The notes beneath the pieces are model-generated. The model did no database searches, was not told the origin of the DNA, and worked only from the letters and a program-made list of their open reading frames with translations. DNA of 64,000 bases from Lepeophtheirus salmonis (lineage: Eukaryota > Arthropoda > Copepoda > Siphonostomatoida > Caligidae): contig NC_052134.2 in NCBI RefSeq assembly GCF_016086655.4, positions 38,749,971 to 38,813,970 of the forward strand. The letters are read 5' to 3'. Made by a program: the position numbers and the translations under genes. Below are positions 24,881-35,670 of this stretch, in pieces; positions within the stretch are counted from its first letter, which is position 1; each line of letters begins with the position of its first letter.

Positions 24881-26074
24881 AAAAAAAAAGAGAAGAAAAA
24901 AAAAAAGAGAGAATTAAAGAGTGACCCAAAGCTAAAAAGTCTGTTAAACTGTGACGAAGTCTATATTTTGAAACTATCTATAAAGAAATGTATTGACCCT
25001 TTCTATTCAGGCCCAAACAAAGTTTTATGTATGTGAATTACAAAAAGAAATTATAATTCCAGCACAAATCTATATCAATTTTTCAATCTTAAGCCAAAGT
25101 GCATCTTAGGGGGAAGTATGCACCTATTGCGGTATTGAGTGGATGACTTCAATCTACAAATTAGCAGCCCGTTCATCATTTATTTTTGTTCTCCTTTTGA
25201 ATATTGTATTCCTTTTAAATAAGTATCTTTTGTAATCAGCGTTGACCTCAAGTTTGATGAATAAAGAATATGAAAAAATGTATAAAAGTAAAACCGAAAT
25301 TTAAGATGCACATTATAAAACAGTTAGAAGAGCAACTCCTAGTTTTAAGAAAAAAATCTGTATAAGGGGAAGATAAATAAAGAGCAAGACGAAATCTTGT
25401 ACTTTTATCTTTTTAAGAAAAACAAAAAGTGCAAATTTTTATAGTTAAAAAAGATTAAAAATAGCTTTGGGCTGAGAAACAACATCAAATTTATTTCCTT
25501 GAAAGAGTAGCCATATTTGCCCATATAATATATATATGTGAGTACTTATTCTATTTATATATTTTTTAATATATTCCATGAATCGATAAATAATTTGCAC
25601 TAAACGACCGTGATGTCATGGGGAGGGGTGGAGGGGTATGGCCCTTCACTTTTTTGCAAAAAAAATTGAGTAACCTTAATTTTTTTGAAAAAAGCTAGTA
25701 ATAATACATTAATTCTATTTTGGCTTGGCATAGGTTAAAAAAAATTAATATCAAGATCACTACGACACATACTATGTCATTACATGAGAGTTTAACGCTT
25801 GTATCACCTATATTTTAGTGCTAATTTCATCTATAAATCATGGAATCAATTCTTACGAATTTGAACACAATTTGGTGTCGTGATTAGGTACATTTATCTT
25901 TGATCCTTTCAATCAAAATATGGTATTTCACAAAAGTATTGCTGTCATTTTAGGAAGTATATTTTAGCAGTGACATGTATTGTTAGACGTCTATTTAATA
26001 AAAAATAAATTAATACTTAAAGTAAAGGAATTCTATCTTAATTGCATTTAAATCCTAGAAATATCATAGATAGT
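24881..26074. other. AT-rich spacer
   Basis: Contains the pyrimidine tract (minus strand) of the candidate acceptor at its left edge. Otherwise no coding signal or shared repeat was recognised. Confidence 0.45.
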
Positions 26075-27281
26075 CAGCCTTTCAATTAATTAAAACATAT
26101 TTGCATAAGTTATTGTTCTAGTCAAGCTAACCGAAGGATTTCTTTGACAAAGGAAATATGTCCTTGGATTTTAGGATTTTGCAATCAGCCGATTGATCAT
26201 ATTAAACAAAAATAAGTTTAAATTGAGTTAATAATTCCTTAGGCAAAGTGATTGAAGCATCATCAAATTCAATGTCAAAGGTAGTGATAACTATATAGTG
26301 GAAACTAACATAAAATGACAACTTTTGTTTGACACTATCTTTCTCATGGACATTAAAAGCTAAATATAAATAAACTGGAGCCAATACATCATTCTGAATG
26401 ATGACTTAAGTTATATATTTTATGAAATTAAGCAATTCACTTCCAATGATAAATACAGTTTCTTTTAAAAATAAAGTCTAAATTAGACATATTTTTTATA
26501 TTATACTATAGAAAAGTGTTTCTTAACGCCAACCTATGCACATTGTACACCTTTACTCATAATTAATCTGGACGCCATCTAGGAAATGACTTTATACATA
26601 GTTACATCAATCCAAAGATATACAAAATACAAATAAATAATATTAAAAATACTTGTTATGATTTTTGGATAGGAGTTTGATACACTTCAAATCATTTTTC
26701 TACGAAATTTATTTTAGAATTTGTATCATATTTCACAAACAGTTTTTCCCTTAAGATCCATTGTCCAATCATGTATACATTTGATTTTAATACTCCACAT
26801 TAATAGATATATATTACTTCAGCCACTTGCAATAACATTTTGGACTGAGCTCTAAGACTTATTATATTTGATTTGGAGGTCAGTACATTGTGTTTTGATC
26901 GTTTTAGTATCCAAATTAGTTTGTGTCCCTATAATTTGTTTCTTATTTAATACCAGGATATATACCTCTATATCACTTGATGAAAAAGAAACGGTTGAAC
27001 TTCAGCATCATAACTTTACAAATAGATAATTTTGTTAAAAAAAGTCTCATTCAAATGTCTATTAACTTCTCAAAAGCGGCCTTTGAAGACTAAATCTTTT
27101 CAAACATATCTTTTTGATCAATATACAACAGAAGATCAAATTAACAGATATCTTTTTTTTTGTTGAAGAAGTTGAACTTTTTGCGACCTTTGATATTAAT
27201 ATGACCTTAAAACTATACTTTATTAGTTTAAATATTAAGAAAGCTATTACTTCAAGTATAAAAGGGCTTTAATTATCACTA
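26075..27281. repeat. Dispersed repeat R2, copy split by a mariner (left part)
   Basis: Matches 11345-12465 along its whole length. The match continues directly up to the TA at 27280-27281 where the mariner begins and resumes beyond the mariner at 28377. This copy is more diverged and has extra sequence near 27040-27190. Confidence 0.75.
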
Positions 27282-28376
27282 CAGGGTGGACAAGGTAAAT
27301 CTGGAATAACTTTAACGGTTGATTATGAGACTTGTATAGGTTACATCATAAAAATTTAAATGCTTATTACAAGCTAAATGTGTTAGCTATCGAATTTAAT
27401 AACAAGGTTTTTGAGTATCTCGTCGTTAAAGCATGAAAAAAGTCAGGAGAATTTCCATCGTCGAATCTTGCCTGAAGGGACACTCTGCTCAGGAGATAGT
27501 TTCCTTCTTCAAATATCCCAAATCAACAGTTTATGACGTGATAATGAAATGTGGCATTTGATGAGGAGGGAAAGACTTAAAGAAGAGCTCATTCAACAAG
27601 ATATGGTAAAACCCGGACTAAAAGGTTCGTAGCTGGCTTGAAACGATCAATTGACAATTATCCAGACACGCCAATTGCTAAGCTGGCAAAAGGAACGTAA
27701 AGTAAGCAAAGGGACCATCAAAAACGCCATCAGGATTGACCTGGGTTAGTTGACGAGGGCCAGAGCCTGTAAGTATATGCTAACAGAGCAGAATCAGCAA
27801 AGGTAAAATTTTCTTATTAACCAAATGAATTATAAAGATGGTTACGTCCTTTTTTTTTTCAGACGAGAAAATCTTCCCCATTGACGCCAACCATAACCGT
27901 AGAAACGATACATGGGTCTGTTTAGACCCTGATGAAGTCCAGCCAGTCATGAAAACAAAGAATTCAGCTTCTGTTATATTTATGGTCCTGGCGGTCATCA
28001 GCACGAAAGGACATGCTATGTTCCCCCCCCCCCTTCTTCCAAAAGGGCAAGAAAGTCACCAAGGAGGTCTATAAGGACGTTCTCAAGGACGTGGTCATCC
28101 CATGGAAGAACGAGGTAACTGATGGGAAGCCATATACATTCCAGCACGAGCCAGAACCTGCTCATAAGGCAAAGATTGCCCAAGAATTATTGGGACAAAA
28201 TATGCAGGATTTTTGGCCTCCATTCTATTGGCCAGCCAACATCCTGGACCTCAATCCATGTGACTCTTACTTGTGAGGCAGGGTTGAGAGGATCGCTCGC
28301 AAGAATAATCATGCCTCAATTGTGGCCTTGAAGGTTTCCATCGTCACTCCATTCCGGATTTACCTTGTCCATCCTG
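27282..28376 (+). mobile_element. DD37D-type mariner with both terminal inverted repeats
   Basis: The ends CAGGGTGGACAAGGTAAATC (27282) and its complement at 28351-28376 (ATTCCGGATTTACCTTGTCC then ATCCTG) form TIRs of about 26 bp with two mismatches. The left flank is TA as required for mariner insertion. The right flank reads TG, a point change. At about 1.1 kb the element is close to full length. It lies within repeat R2, whose other copy shows the uninterrupted site. Confidence 0.9.
27433..28340 (+). pseudogene. Transposase of the mariner at 27282-28376, inactivated
   Basis: An ATG at 27433 opens an N-terminal HTH (SIVESCLKGHSAQEIVSFF, then YPKSTVYDVI). Stops and a frameshift interrupt the linker. 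The catalytic domain starts FFSDEKIFPIDAN (first Asp kept) and continues NRRNDTWVCLDPDEVQ. An 11-base C run at 28023 shifts the frame, after which PPFFQKGKK, VIPWKNEV and FQHEPEPAHKAK follow. The second catalytic Asp is Glu. The third motif is LDLNPCDSYL (Asp kept). Thirty-seven residues separate the second and third positions, which is the basis for the DD37D label used for related copies in this window. The C-run could be a sequencing artefact, but the other stops are not explained that way. Confidence 0.88.
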
Positions 28377-28450
28377 TGCATTCGTGAGTGTTTTCTTATT
28401 TCTTATCACGCACTCAGAGTTGAAAAAATATTTTTTTTTCTCCTTTTCTT
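28377..28450. repeat. Repeat R2, right part beyond the mariner
   Basis: TGCATT, then GTTGAAAAA and a T run resume the similarity to 12455-12530 of the uninterrupted copy. The match fades after about 70 bp. Confidence 0.5.
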
Positions 28451-28797
28451 AAAATTCCCCCCCCCCTAATTTTGCTAGTACCACGAAAAATGGTGTGAGA
28501 TTGATGATGTAAAATTGCTAAAATTCGAAGTATTTGATTATATATAAGAGTGTACCGTATTTGGGGTAATTATTTTAGACTGCAATATGGTATATTCTGC
28601 TAGAGAGCATTTATAAAATAATATCTGCGAAATTTCTGTTCCCTTGTATCATTTTCGGCATACCGTTATGAAAGAAAATTTTAATTTTTCCTTTGTTTTA
28701 TAAATTAAACCTTCTAGTTCAAAACATTGGGGATTACGTCATCAATGGAACAATTTTTTATGATATAATCAAAGGTGGTAATCCGGTGTGGAATGAG
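28451..28797. other. AT-rich spacer
   Basis: Nothing recognised apart from a 10-base C run near 28459. Confidence 0.45.
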
Positions 28798-29220
28798 CAT
28801 GTAAAAAAAAAAAAAAGAAACAGAAAAATAATATAATAATCCGAACAATTTGAAGAATGTTTTGGAGGACAGATAGAATAATGCTCATGACTTTTCATTG
28901 ATAAGCTACAACCAGCTGTGACAAGAGAGGAAGTGGGGAAAAAATATAAAATAGCACATTAGCTAGAATTACTCCGACTTTAATTCCAACTCTTCTCTAA
29001 CATTCCAACACAGACTTACAATTATAACTCCGCAACAAATCCTCAGGGTTACGCTCCGTCCTCTATGAGCATACACGAACGTTCAATTTGATTGAATCTA
29101 TTTAGAAAAGGATGTTCACTACTAAGGAATTAAATAATAATGACAACTGGTATGGAAAATAAAATTACTTCTTTATACTGCCAATTACAAATAACGGGCC
29201 ACCTAAAAAACACACCGGAT
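28798..29220 (+). repeat. Dispersed hAT-like MITE family copy (d)
   Basis: Carries an A-rich leader, CAATTTGAAGAATGTTTTGG, a CATGACTTTTCATTGAT block, TAGAATTACTCCGACTTTAA, CCTCTATGAGCATACACG, AATAATGACAAC and the ending AACGGGCCACCTAAAAAACA. The ending matches the copy split across 793-2345 rather than the ending of the 22857-23310 copy, suggesting two subfamilies. Confidence 0.65.
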
Positions 29221-30117
29221 TTACATCTATGGATATAATGGATCTGCAAGAACCAGTTCAAATACTAACTCAGTATAGTACCGTTTTATACGCGTCAGTA
29301 CCCCGGTCCAATAGTGGAACCGGGGTACTGACATACAAAACTAATATATGTACATATGAAATAAGTTCTACATTAATTTATTGAGATCAAACCACTTTAT
29401 ACATTTTTTCAGTTAATTTATGCATATTTTTATGGTTATTTCTGAATGCACAGAATATCTGTTGAGTATTGTACATACATACATCGTATATATATATATA
29501 TACACATAATTCAATTTTGAACAAATTTATGTTCATTTATAGAAAATAAAGTTTTTTTGTACAAAAAATATTTTTTTGTTCTCCTTTTCTCATCAATGTA
29601 AACGAAAAAAAAAGAATAAACTTTTTGCTGGTTTAAACTTTTGATAAAAATTAGATGTTTTTCATATATATGTTATATATAACAAACATACGTATATTTT
29701 TCAAATAATATAAACTTTTATTTATTTGCTTTCTTTGAGTTGAATAAATTTTGAGTGCAAAATAAAAATAATTTTGTATATTTATATGCATTTACAAACA
29801 ATTATTCAATTTATTATTAATTATTGGTTATTCCAGTTTGTGGGACTAAAAAAAGTCCGCATTGAACAGGACTTTTTAAGTACAAAAACCTGTAAAATAG
29901 GAAAAATAATTCTTCAAAGTCCACTTTATTCTATTTTTCATTTGTTTGTTTTTTAGTACGGTATAAAAACATTTTATTTATTATAAATTATTTTAAATAG
30001 TGTATGGCAAACAAAATACTGGATTAATTATTGTTATATTTTAATCTTGATTGAGTATTTACTTGATTTCTAATCTATTCATTTCAGTATTGTAAAATTT
30101 AAAACAATCGAATTTAA
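29221..30117. other. AT-rich spacer with a GC-rich hairpin
   Basis: No gene. Contains the hairpin at 29294-29332 and a (TA)n run near 29487-29503. Confidence 0.5.
29294..29332. repeat. GC-rich 16-bp hairpin
   Basis: Left arm GTCAGTACCCCGGTCC and right arm GGAACCGGGGTACTGAC pair over 16 bp with one bulged base and a loop of about 6. It is the strongest GC-rich stem in the window. It could be a subterminal hairpin of a DNA transposon, since GTACC-rich palindromes also occur near 59452, but no element boundary was found. Confidence 0.8.
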
Positions 30118-30415
30118 CCAATATTTATTCAGCAACCTTTTTAATCGCAAGTTTGTATCATGAGTATTAGCCAAAAGTTTTAAGTGTAAGTACCAAATCA
30201 AATACTTAGAGAACACTCTCTCCTCCTCCTGATATGCTAAATGGTACACTTTTATCATATTAATATATAGGCATAGGATGAACTAATTCATCAACAGCTA
30301 TACAAATTATTGTTTACCTCAATATATGTATATTTTTGTATAATTTGTTATATATAGGGAAAGTCAGAATAATTCCAAGCAATGCGTTATGCGAAATTTA
30401 CAGTATTTGAAACCA
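30118..30415. repeat. Left arm of a long inverted pair with 34335-34642
   Basis: Read on the minus strand it matches 34335-34642: GGTTGCTGAATAAATATTG, the block around CTCATCAACAACTATA, and TTTGACT/AGTCAGAATAATTCC at the inner end. The pair is 4.5 kb apart in inverted orientation. The right arm lies in the centre of the foldback element at 33664-35408, so this may be a displaced fragment of that element family. Confidence 0.65.
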
Positions 30416-33400
30416 CTTTATGTGGGGACCCTTGTAATTAATTACCTCTACAGTAAAAAAATTATAATCTATCTTATTATTAGGTTTAAGTACCATTAAA
30501 AGTGTTTCTCTACCAAATTGACGTCGAAATGACGCAGTAATTGTACAAAAAAAGGACATCTTTCACCCATTACTATCACGACGACAGAGTTTAATATTTG
30601 TATATACTAATAGATATAAAATACAAGATTATTTCTGTGTTGTTCTTTTAAAATAAATAATTAATTTTAGAATCCCAGTAAATAAAAAAAGGAAGGGAAA
30701 ATAAGACAGAGCAATAAAATTACAATCTCGAACAAAAAAATGAAAGAATGAAAAAGTCGACGATGGCTTCTTCAGCCTCCAAAGGGATAGAAACTAAGTC
30801 CATGTCGCTTCAACTATGTCTATGACCTTAAGTGTATTCCTTTCTGCGTATTCTGTATAGGTTACAACATCTAGGATAACGTTCTTAAGAAATACTCTAA
30901 GTACACCTCTTTTTTCTTCATTTATCCGTCCGTTGGTTCGCTTCACTCCTCCAACATGATCAAAACGACGAATGAAAGGCTGTTTGATAGCTTAGATATT
31001 ATTGCAAAGTACCTTACGATAACGCTTTGTACCTCCTTCTTTAAGATCTTTAACACTTTTCCCGGTGTGTCCATTTAAATACCTCCAAACAGGTCAATTT
31101 TACAAATTCTTTTGATACACCGACAATTTTGTGTAATTTCATGGCTATTACAATTTCAATTTTTTAAATAGCAAATATATCAATTTTGTGTCAAATTTGG
31201 ATATAATAAATTCAGATACAATAAAAATACGTTAATAGTCACCGTTCTCTCGGATACAATTTTATCATAAGATAAAATACTTTGGATAGAAGAAACACAA
31301 AGTAAAAAAATCAGCTTATAGTAACCTTCCCTCTTTTTTTTTGTATCAACTTCAAAGGAATGCATAATTCATGGATCAATTTCCATGATGATTTTTCCTT
31401 CTTATAGGTACAAATCCTAAGCTGGGGCTAACATTTTTGGTGTGTTTTATTTCTTTTTGAATTAATCTCACATTGTTTTTCAATCAATACGTATATATTT
31501 AATGAATAACACTTTCGCTAAAAGATAAACAAAAAATCCTCGATGATCTCTCAAAAACAGGTTCTAATGAAACATGGTTTTCCTCGAAGTAGAATTTTCC
31601 AAAACTACTTATCTACAAAAGTGTTCAAAAATTGTAGTTTTTCAATACTTGGATATAGTAAATTTTAATCTAAAAAAATAGCAATTTCCTTAATCTGGAT
31701 TTGATTATATAACAAATTGATTATTGTTTTTAATGTTCCAAATCGTTGTTGTTTTTGCATGTATATTTTGTCTATAGTTTTTCCCCTTGTACCAGAAGCA
31801 TGAAGTATATATCTATATATTCTAGTTTATAAATATAAGTGTAGTTAGAAACTTAAAACTACATAAAGATAGATTTTTTGTTAAGCCATATCTCAAAGGG
31901 AAAAGGATACTTTTATTCTTAACAATATCTCAACTTGTCTTAAAAAAATTAAAATAGCTATCAAAATATATTTGCAATTTAGCTAATTAATCATCTTTTT
32001 AAATATTGGACAATACCCAATTTAATATTGAAAGTATTTTAAACTATGTAGATTCAAGCACTAATAATAAAAAAAAGACCACTAAGGAAGAAAAAAACAG
32101 CTGAAAAAGTAAGGTAAAAGCTTTTTGGAAAATAAAGCTCAACTGGAAGTATTGAGCAGTTATAATAAAGAGTGCGCCTAATCTTCACTATGTATTATGA
32201 AAACAGATTTATTAAGTTCAGAAGACACCAAAATATGTTGTTACGATAATTTAAAGAAATAAAAATAGAAAGATTGTATATCTAATGAATTGGGATGACT
32301 CTTTGGAGGATAGTCAGATAAATAAATCATTAAATTAAAATTAAAATTTCAGTTTCAATTTTGATCCATATCAAGATTTATGAGAATATCAAATTCAGTT
32401 CTAATTTTCTGCCCAACATTAATCTCAAAGGAACTTTCGATGTTACTAAGAATTTATCCTAAAGTTATTTGATATAATCTATTGAAAACTGAATCAAAAT
32501 ATGTAACGTCTAACTATTATACTTAATTTAAAATTTTCAATAAATTGTTCGAGAATCATACATTAAGTGTAAACATAAATCTCATTATTTTTTATATTGC
32601 TTACAGCAACAGTCCACATTATTTAAAAAAAAAAAAAAGATCAGGTAGGTTCCATTTGAAATTATAGTGTATAGGCTTTAACATATTAAATTATCGTTAT
32701 GGTACATAATTTTAGTTTAAATAAAGATATAAGTATGATATAATTACCTATTTGAAATAGGATTTAAGAATTTTTTGGGGAATATAAGTTATTTATATGA
32801 TAAATTGGCAAGAAAGCTCATAGAAATAGTTTTCATTTCTTTTTCTAAATGTCCCTCCAGAAATAAAAAATAAAAAAGTATTAAAATTACGTAAAAAAGT
32901 GCTTCACATAATTTAATTATTAGTATATGTAAATCAAGTTCAGGTAATCAACGTTAAAAACTAAAGTTAGCTCCGCAATATCAAATTTTCATGTCTATTT
33001 TTTTTAAGATGTGGACCTTTAGCTCCTTGTTATGGTTGTAGTTATGTGAAAAGAGCCCATTTAAGTTGCATTATACATTTCAATTTTTAAGAGCTTCCAT
33101 TATTCTTAATTTATTACAGGGATAATTTATTTGATTAAATAGGAATGTTATGACATTTTTAAATAGTTAAAATCTTCTAAATTACATCCTTAGCAGTGAA
33201 AGTATTTAAAAATATACACATTTGGAAAATGACTTTGTATCTTATATTCTCAGTAATTTGTTCAAATTCAATAAAGCTTAGTTGCTTTGAGACAACGCGC
33301 CAAAATAGTCACATCATCTTTAGTCTGAACATTTTTTAATATTGAAAACAGGAAAGTATATCAGTTGAAATGATAATTAACAGGCTTAATGGTTTTTATA

Positions 33401-33663
33401 CCATTCTCTCTACCATAGTTTTGAAAAATACTAGACAAAGCTTTCTCTTGACATCTTTGATTAATTAATTAATTGTGTACTAAATGTTGTATCTACTGAA
33501 ATCGATTTATTTTTGTTAAAAAGTGAACATATCTATATTTCTAAATAAAGAATATTCCAAAAATTAGATGAAATATCATGGAAATGGGGAAGAAAAATAA
33601 GTTGGACCTGAGATATATAATTAAGATCTAATTAAATCCTGTTGAAGGGATAATTTCACTACC
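30416..33663. other. AT-rich spacer between inverted repeats
   Basis: 3.2 kb without any ORF that looks coding. The longest (31180-31365, minus) lacks family features. If the flanking inverted pair defines one element, its interior is non-coding. Confidence 0.5.
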
Positions 33664-35408
33664 GGGTCATTCAATGTTAAATTGGATCGGACATGTTTTC
33701 CGACCATCTTAGAATTAAATGATTTTTAGAATACAAGCTTCAATTAATGAGTTGATCAACTGTGCCAAATTTCAGAAGATAACTATTTGTAGTTCATGAG
33801 ATATAGATACTCGTCCAAGTCCCTTTTCGTATCACAATTTTCAGCGTCGTTTGAATGTCTTATTACCGAACACTACTGTTTCTTTTATCCAAAAGAGCTT
33901 ACCTCTTGAAATTTGGTACTTGACTATTTTGAAGTTGTAGGATTTCAAAAATCAAGACAAAAGTAGAAATATTTAAATGCCTTGTTACCTCAATTTTGGT
34001 TTAAAAAAATAATTCTGAAATACACTGACAAGTACCTTATCGAGAATAAAAATATAGCCCAACTCTTATAAAAATGAAACTTGCGTAATATGCTTTAAAT
34101 ATATAGGTGTATTACTGTGCCAAAAATCCGGTTTTTTTATATCATAGCATCTTAGGGTGGGATCTCAAAGTTAGTTTACTTTTCTCCGAATTTTGTATCA
34201 ATCTTACGTACGTGCTTACATCTTAAACTTATTTTATGATCTAAATAGACTTGAAAATAAAACTGAACTCCAGTAATTCATAATATTAATTAAAAGTTGA
34301 CAAATTTCAAAAAAATATGAGGCTCCAATAATTATGGTTTCAAACACTGCCTATTTCCTATTACGGAATGTCTGGAATTATTTTGACTCCCTATATTATA
34401 GTCTGGTATATGTATTCCCCTTATATCGGGTTTATTTAATGTTATGATAATAAATTATAAAGAACTATATATTTATGTAAAGAATAATCTTTATAGTTGT
34501 TGATGAGTTAGTTGATACTATGTCTATATATTCATATAATAGCAGTGTCTAATTTAGCAGAGGGGGATGATATAATCCCTTAAACTTTTTGTTATTATTA
34601 TACAAAGTTGCAATTCAAAAGGTTGCTGAATAAATATTGAGTAATCTAGATGGTCAATTTAAATAAAGTCTTCTAAAGTTTTTACTCTGTTATCTAATTC
34701 AGCTTTATTATTTTTGGTTCATAGTTTGACCGTAATAATGGTATCCTTCTCCTCAACAGTAATCAGTTTTGTTTCTAGAAACTTTCGAAATGGATAAATA
34801 CCAACAAGAGTGACAGTTTCAAGTATAAAAAAATAAAAAAAAGATGAACAAACTATTTTAAAATTATGTACAGTTTTATAGACAAGGGATATACTTGCTT
34901 ATAATTTTTGAAATTTGTAAACATCTAACCAATATTATGAATTATTGTAGATTAAGTCAAGATATAAACACGTACATAAAATTGACGATATTTCCGCTGA
35001 AACGTAACTTACATTTGAGATCCTACACATAAAACTATGATAAAAAAGTAAACTTGACTTGTAGCATAGTAACATCCCTGTATAATTAAAATATGGTAAC
35101 AAAGTTTTATTTTCATAAGAACTAGGTAGTTTTTTTATTCCTGCACATACTAGTCAGTTTTTTCTACATTAAAAAAAAAAATCAAAATTAAGGTAAAAAT
35201 ACATTTAAATAATCTACTTTTCAGTTCATTTTTTGAGTCCTCACAACGAGCACTGGCACGAGTATCTATATCTCATAAACAATTCAGAATTATTTGCTGA
35301 AATTTGGTATAATTAATTTACTCATGAATTTTAGCTTGTATGCCAAAAATCATCCAAATTTGAGAGGGACGGTTGATATTCCCTGGTCTATTTGACATGG
35401 AATGACCC
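33664..35408. mobile_element. Foldback-type element with 0.5-0.65-kb inverted arms
   Basis: The left arm (33664-34318) begins GGGTCATTCAATGTTAAATT. The right arm (34898-35408) is its diverged inverse and ends with the complement of GGGTCATTCCATGTCAAAT. Collinear blocks through the arms include TACAAGCT, CCAAATTTCAG, TGAGATATAGATACTCGT, TTACCT.AATTTTG, GGATCTCAAA and ACAAATTTCAAAAA. The 580-bp centre is unique and non-coding. No transposase ORF is present. The terminal motif resembles TIRs of animal DNA transposons, but I cannot assign a superfamily and no target duplication is clear. Confidence 0.75.
34335..34642. repeat. Right arm of the inverted pair with 30118-30415
   Basis: Occupies most of the centre of the foldback element. 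It contains GGAATTATTTTGACTCCCTA at 34375-34392, whose complement looks like a Tc1/mariner-type end (TATAGGGAGTCAAAATAATT), and GGTTGCTGAATAAATATTG at 34621-34639. Confidence 0.65.
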
Positions 35409-35429
35409 AACCATAAAGATTTGCACATA

Positions 35430-35670
35430 AATTTGTTGTCAGTTGTCGATTTTTCTGAACCCTTTTATTAGTGTTCTGAACATTGATTTATTGCATTCGA
35501 ATTAGCTTTCGTTAAGCTGTGAACGATTCCCAACAACCATTGATTAATTATTCCATAGTTTGGAAGAATGGTCTACCTACTAATGATTTTAATGCCATCT
35601 TATAAACCTTTTCTAGAAAATTTTGCAAGAGACAAAAATGGTAACGACGTTTACGTTGTTTGGAATTTTC
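35430..35670 (+). repeat. Dispersed repeat R3, copy 2
   Basis: Shows TTGTTGTCAGTTGTCGATTT, GTTCTGAACATTGATTTATT, GTTAAGCTGTGAACGATTCC and AGTTTGGAAGAATGGTCTAC in the same order as the copy at 6290-6545. It begins about 20 bp beyond the foldback element. Confidence 0.65.

Noticed and set aside
27803..27862. GT...AG segment of 60 bp with a T-run before the AG, resembling an intron in the mariner transposase
   Set aside because: The segment is a multiple of three and reads in frame as NFLINQMNYKDGYVLFFFSDEK, apart from one stop, matching the linker expected before the first catalytic block. It is coding, not intron.
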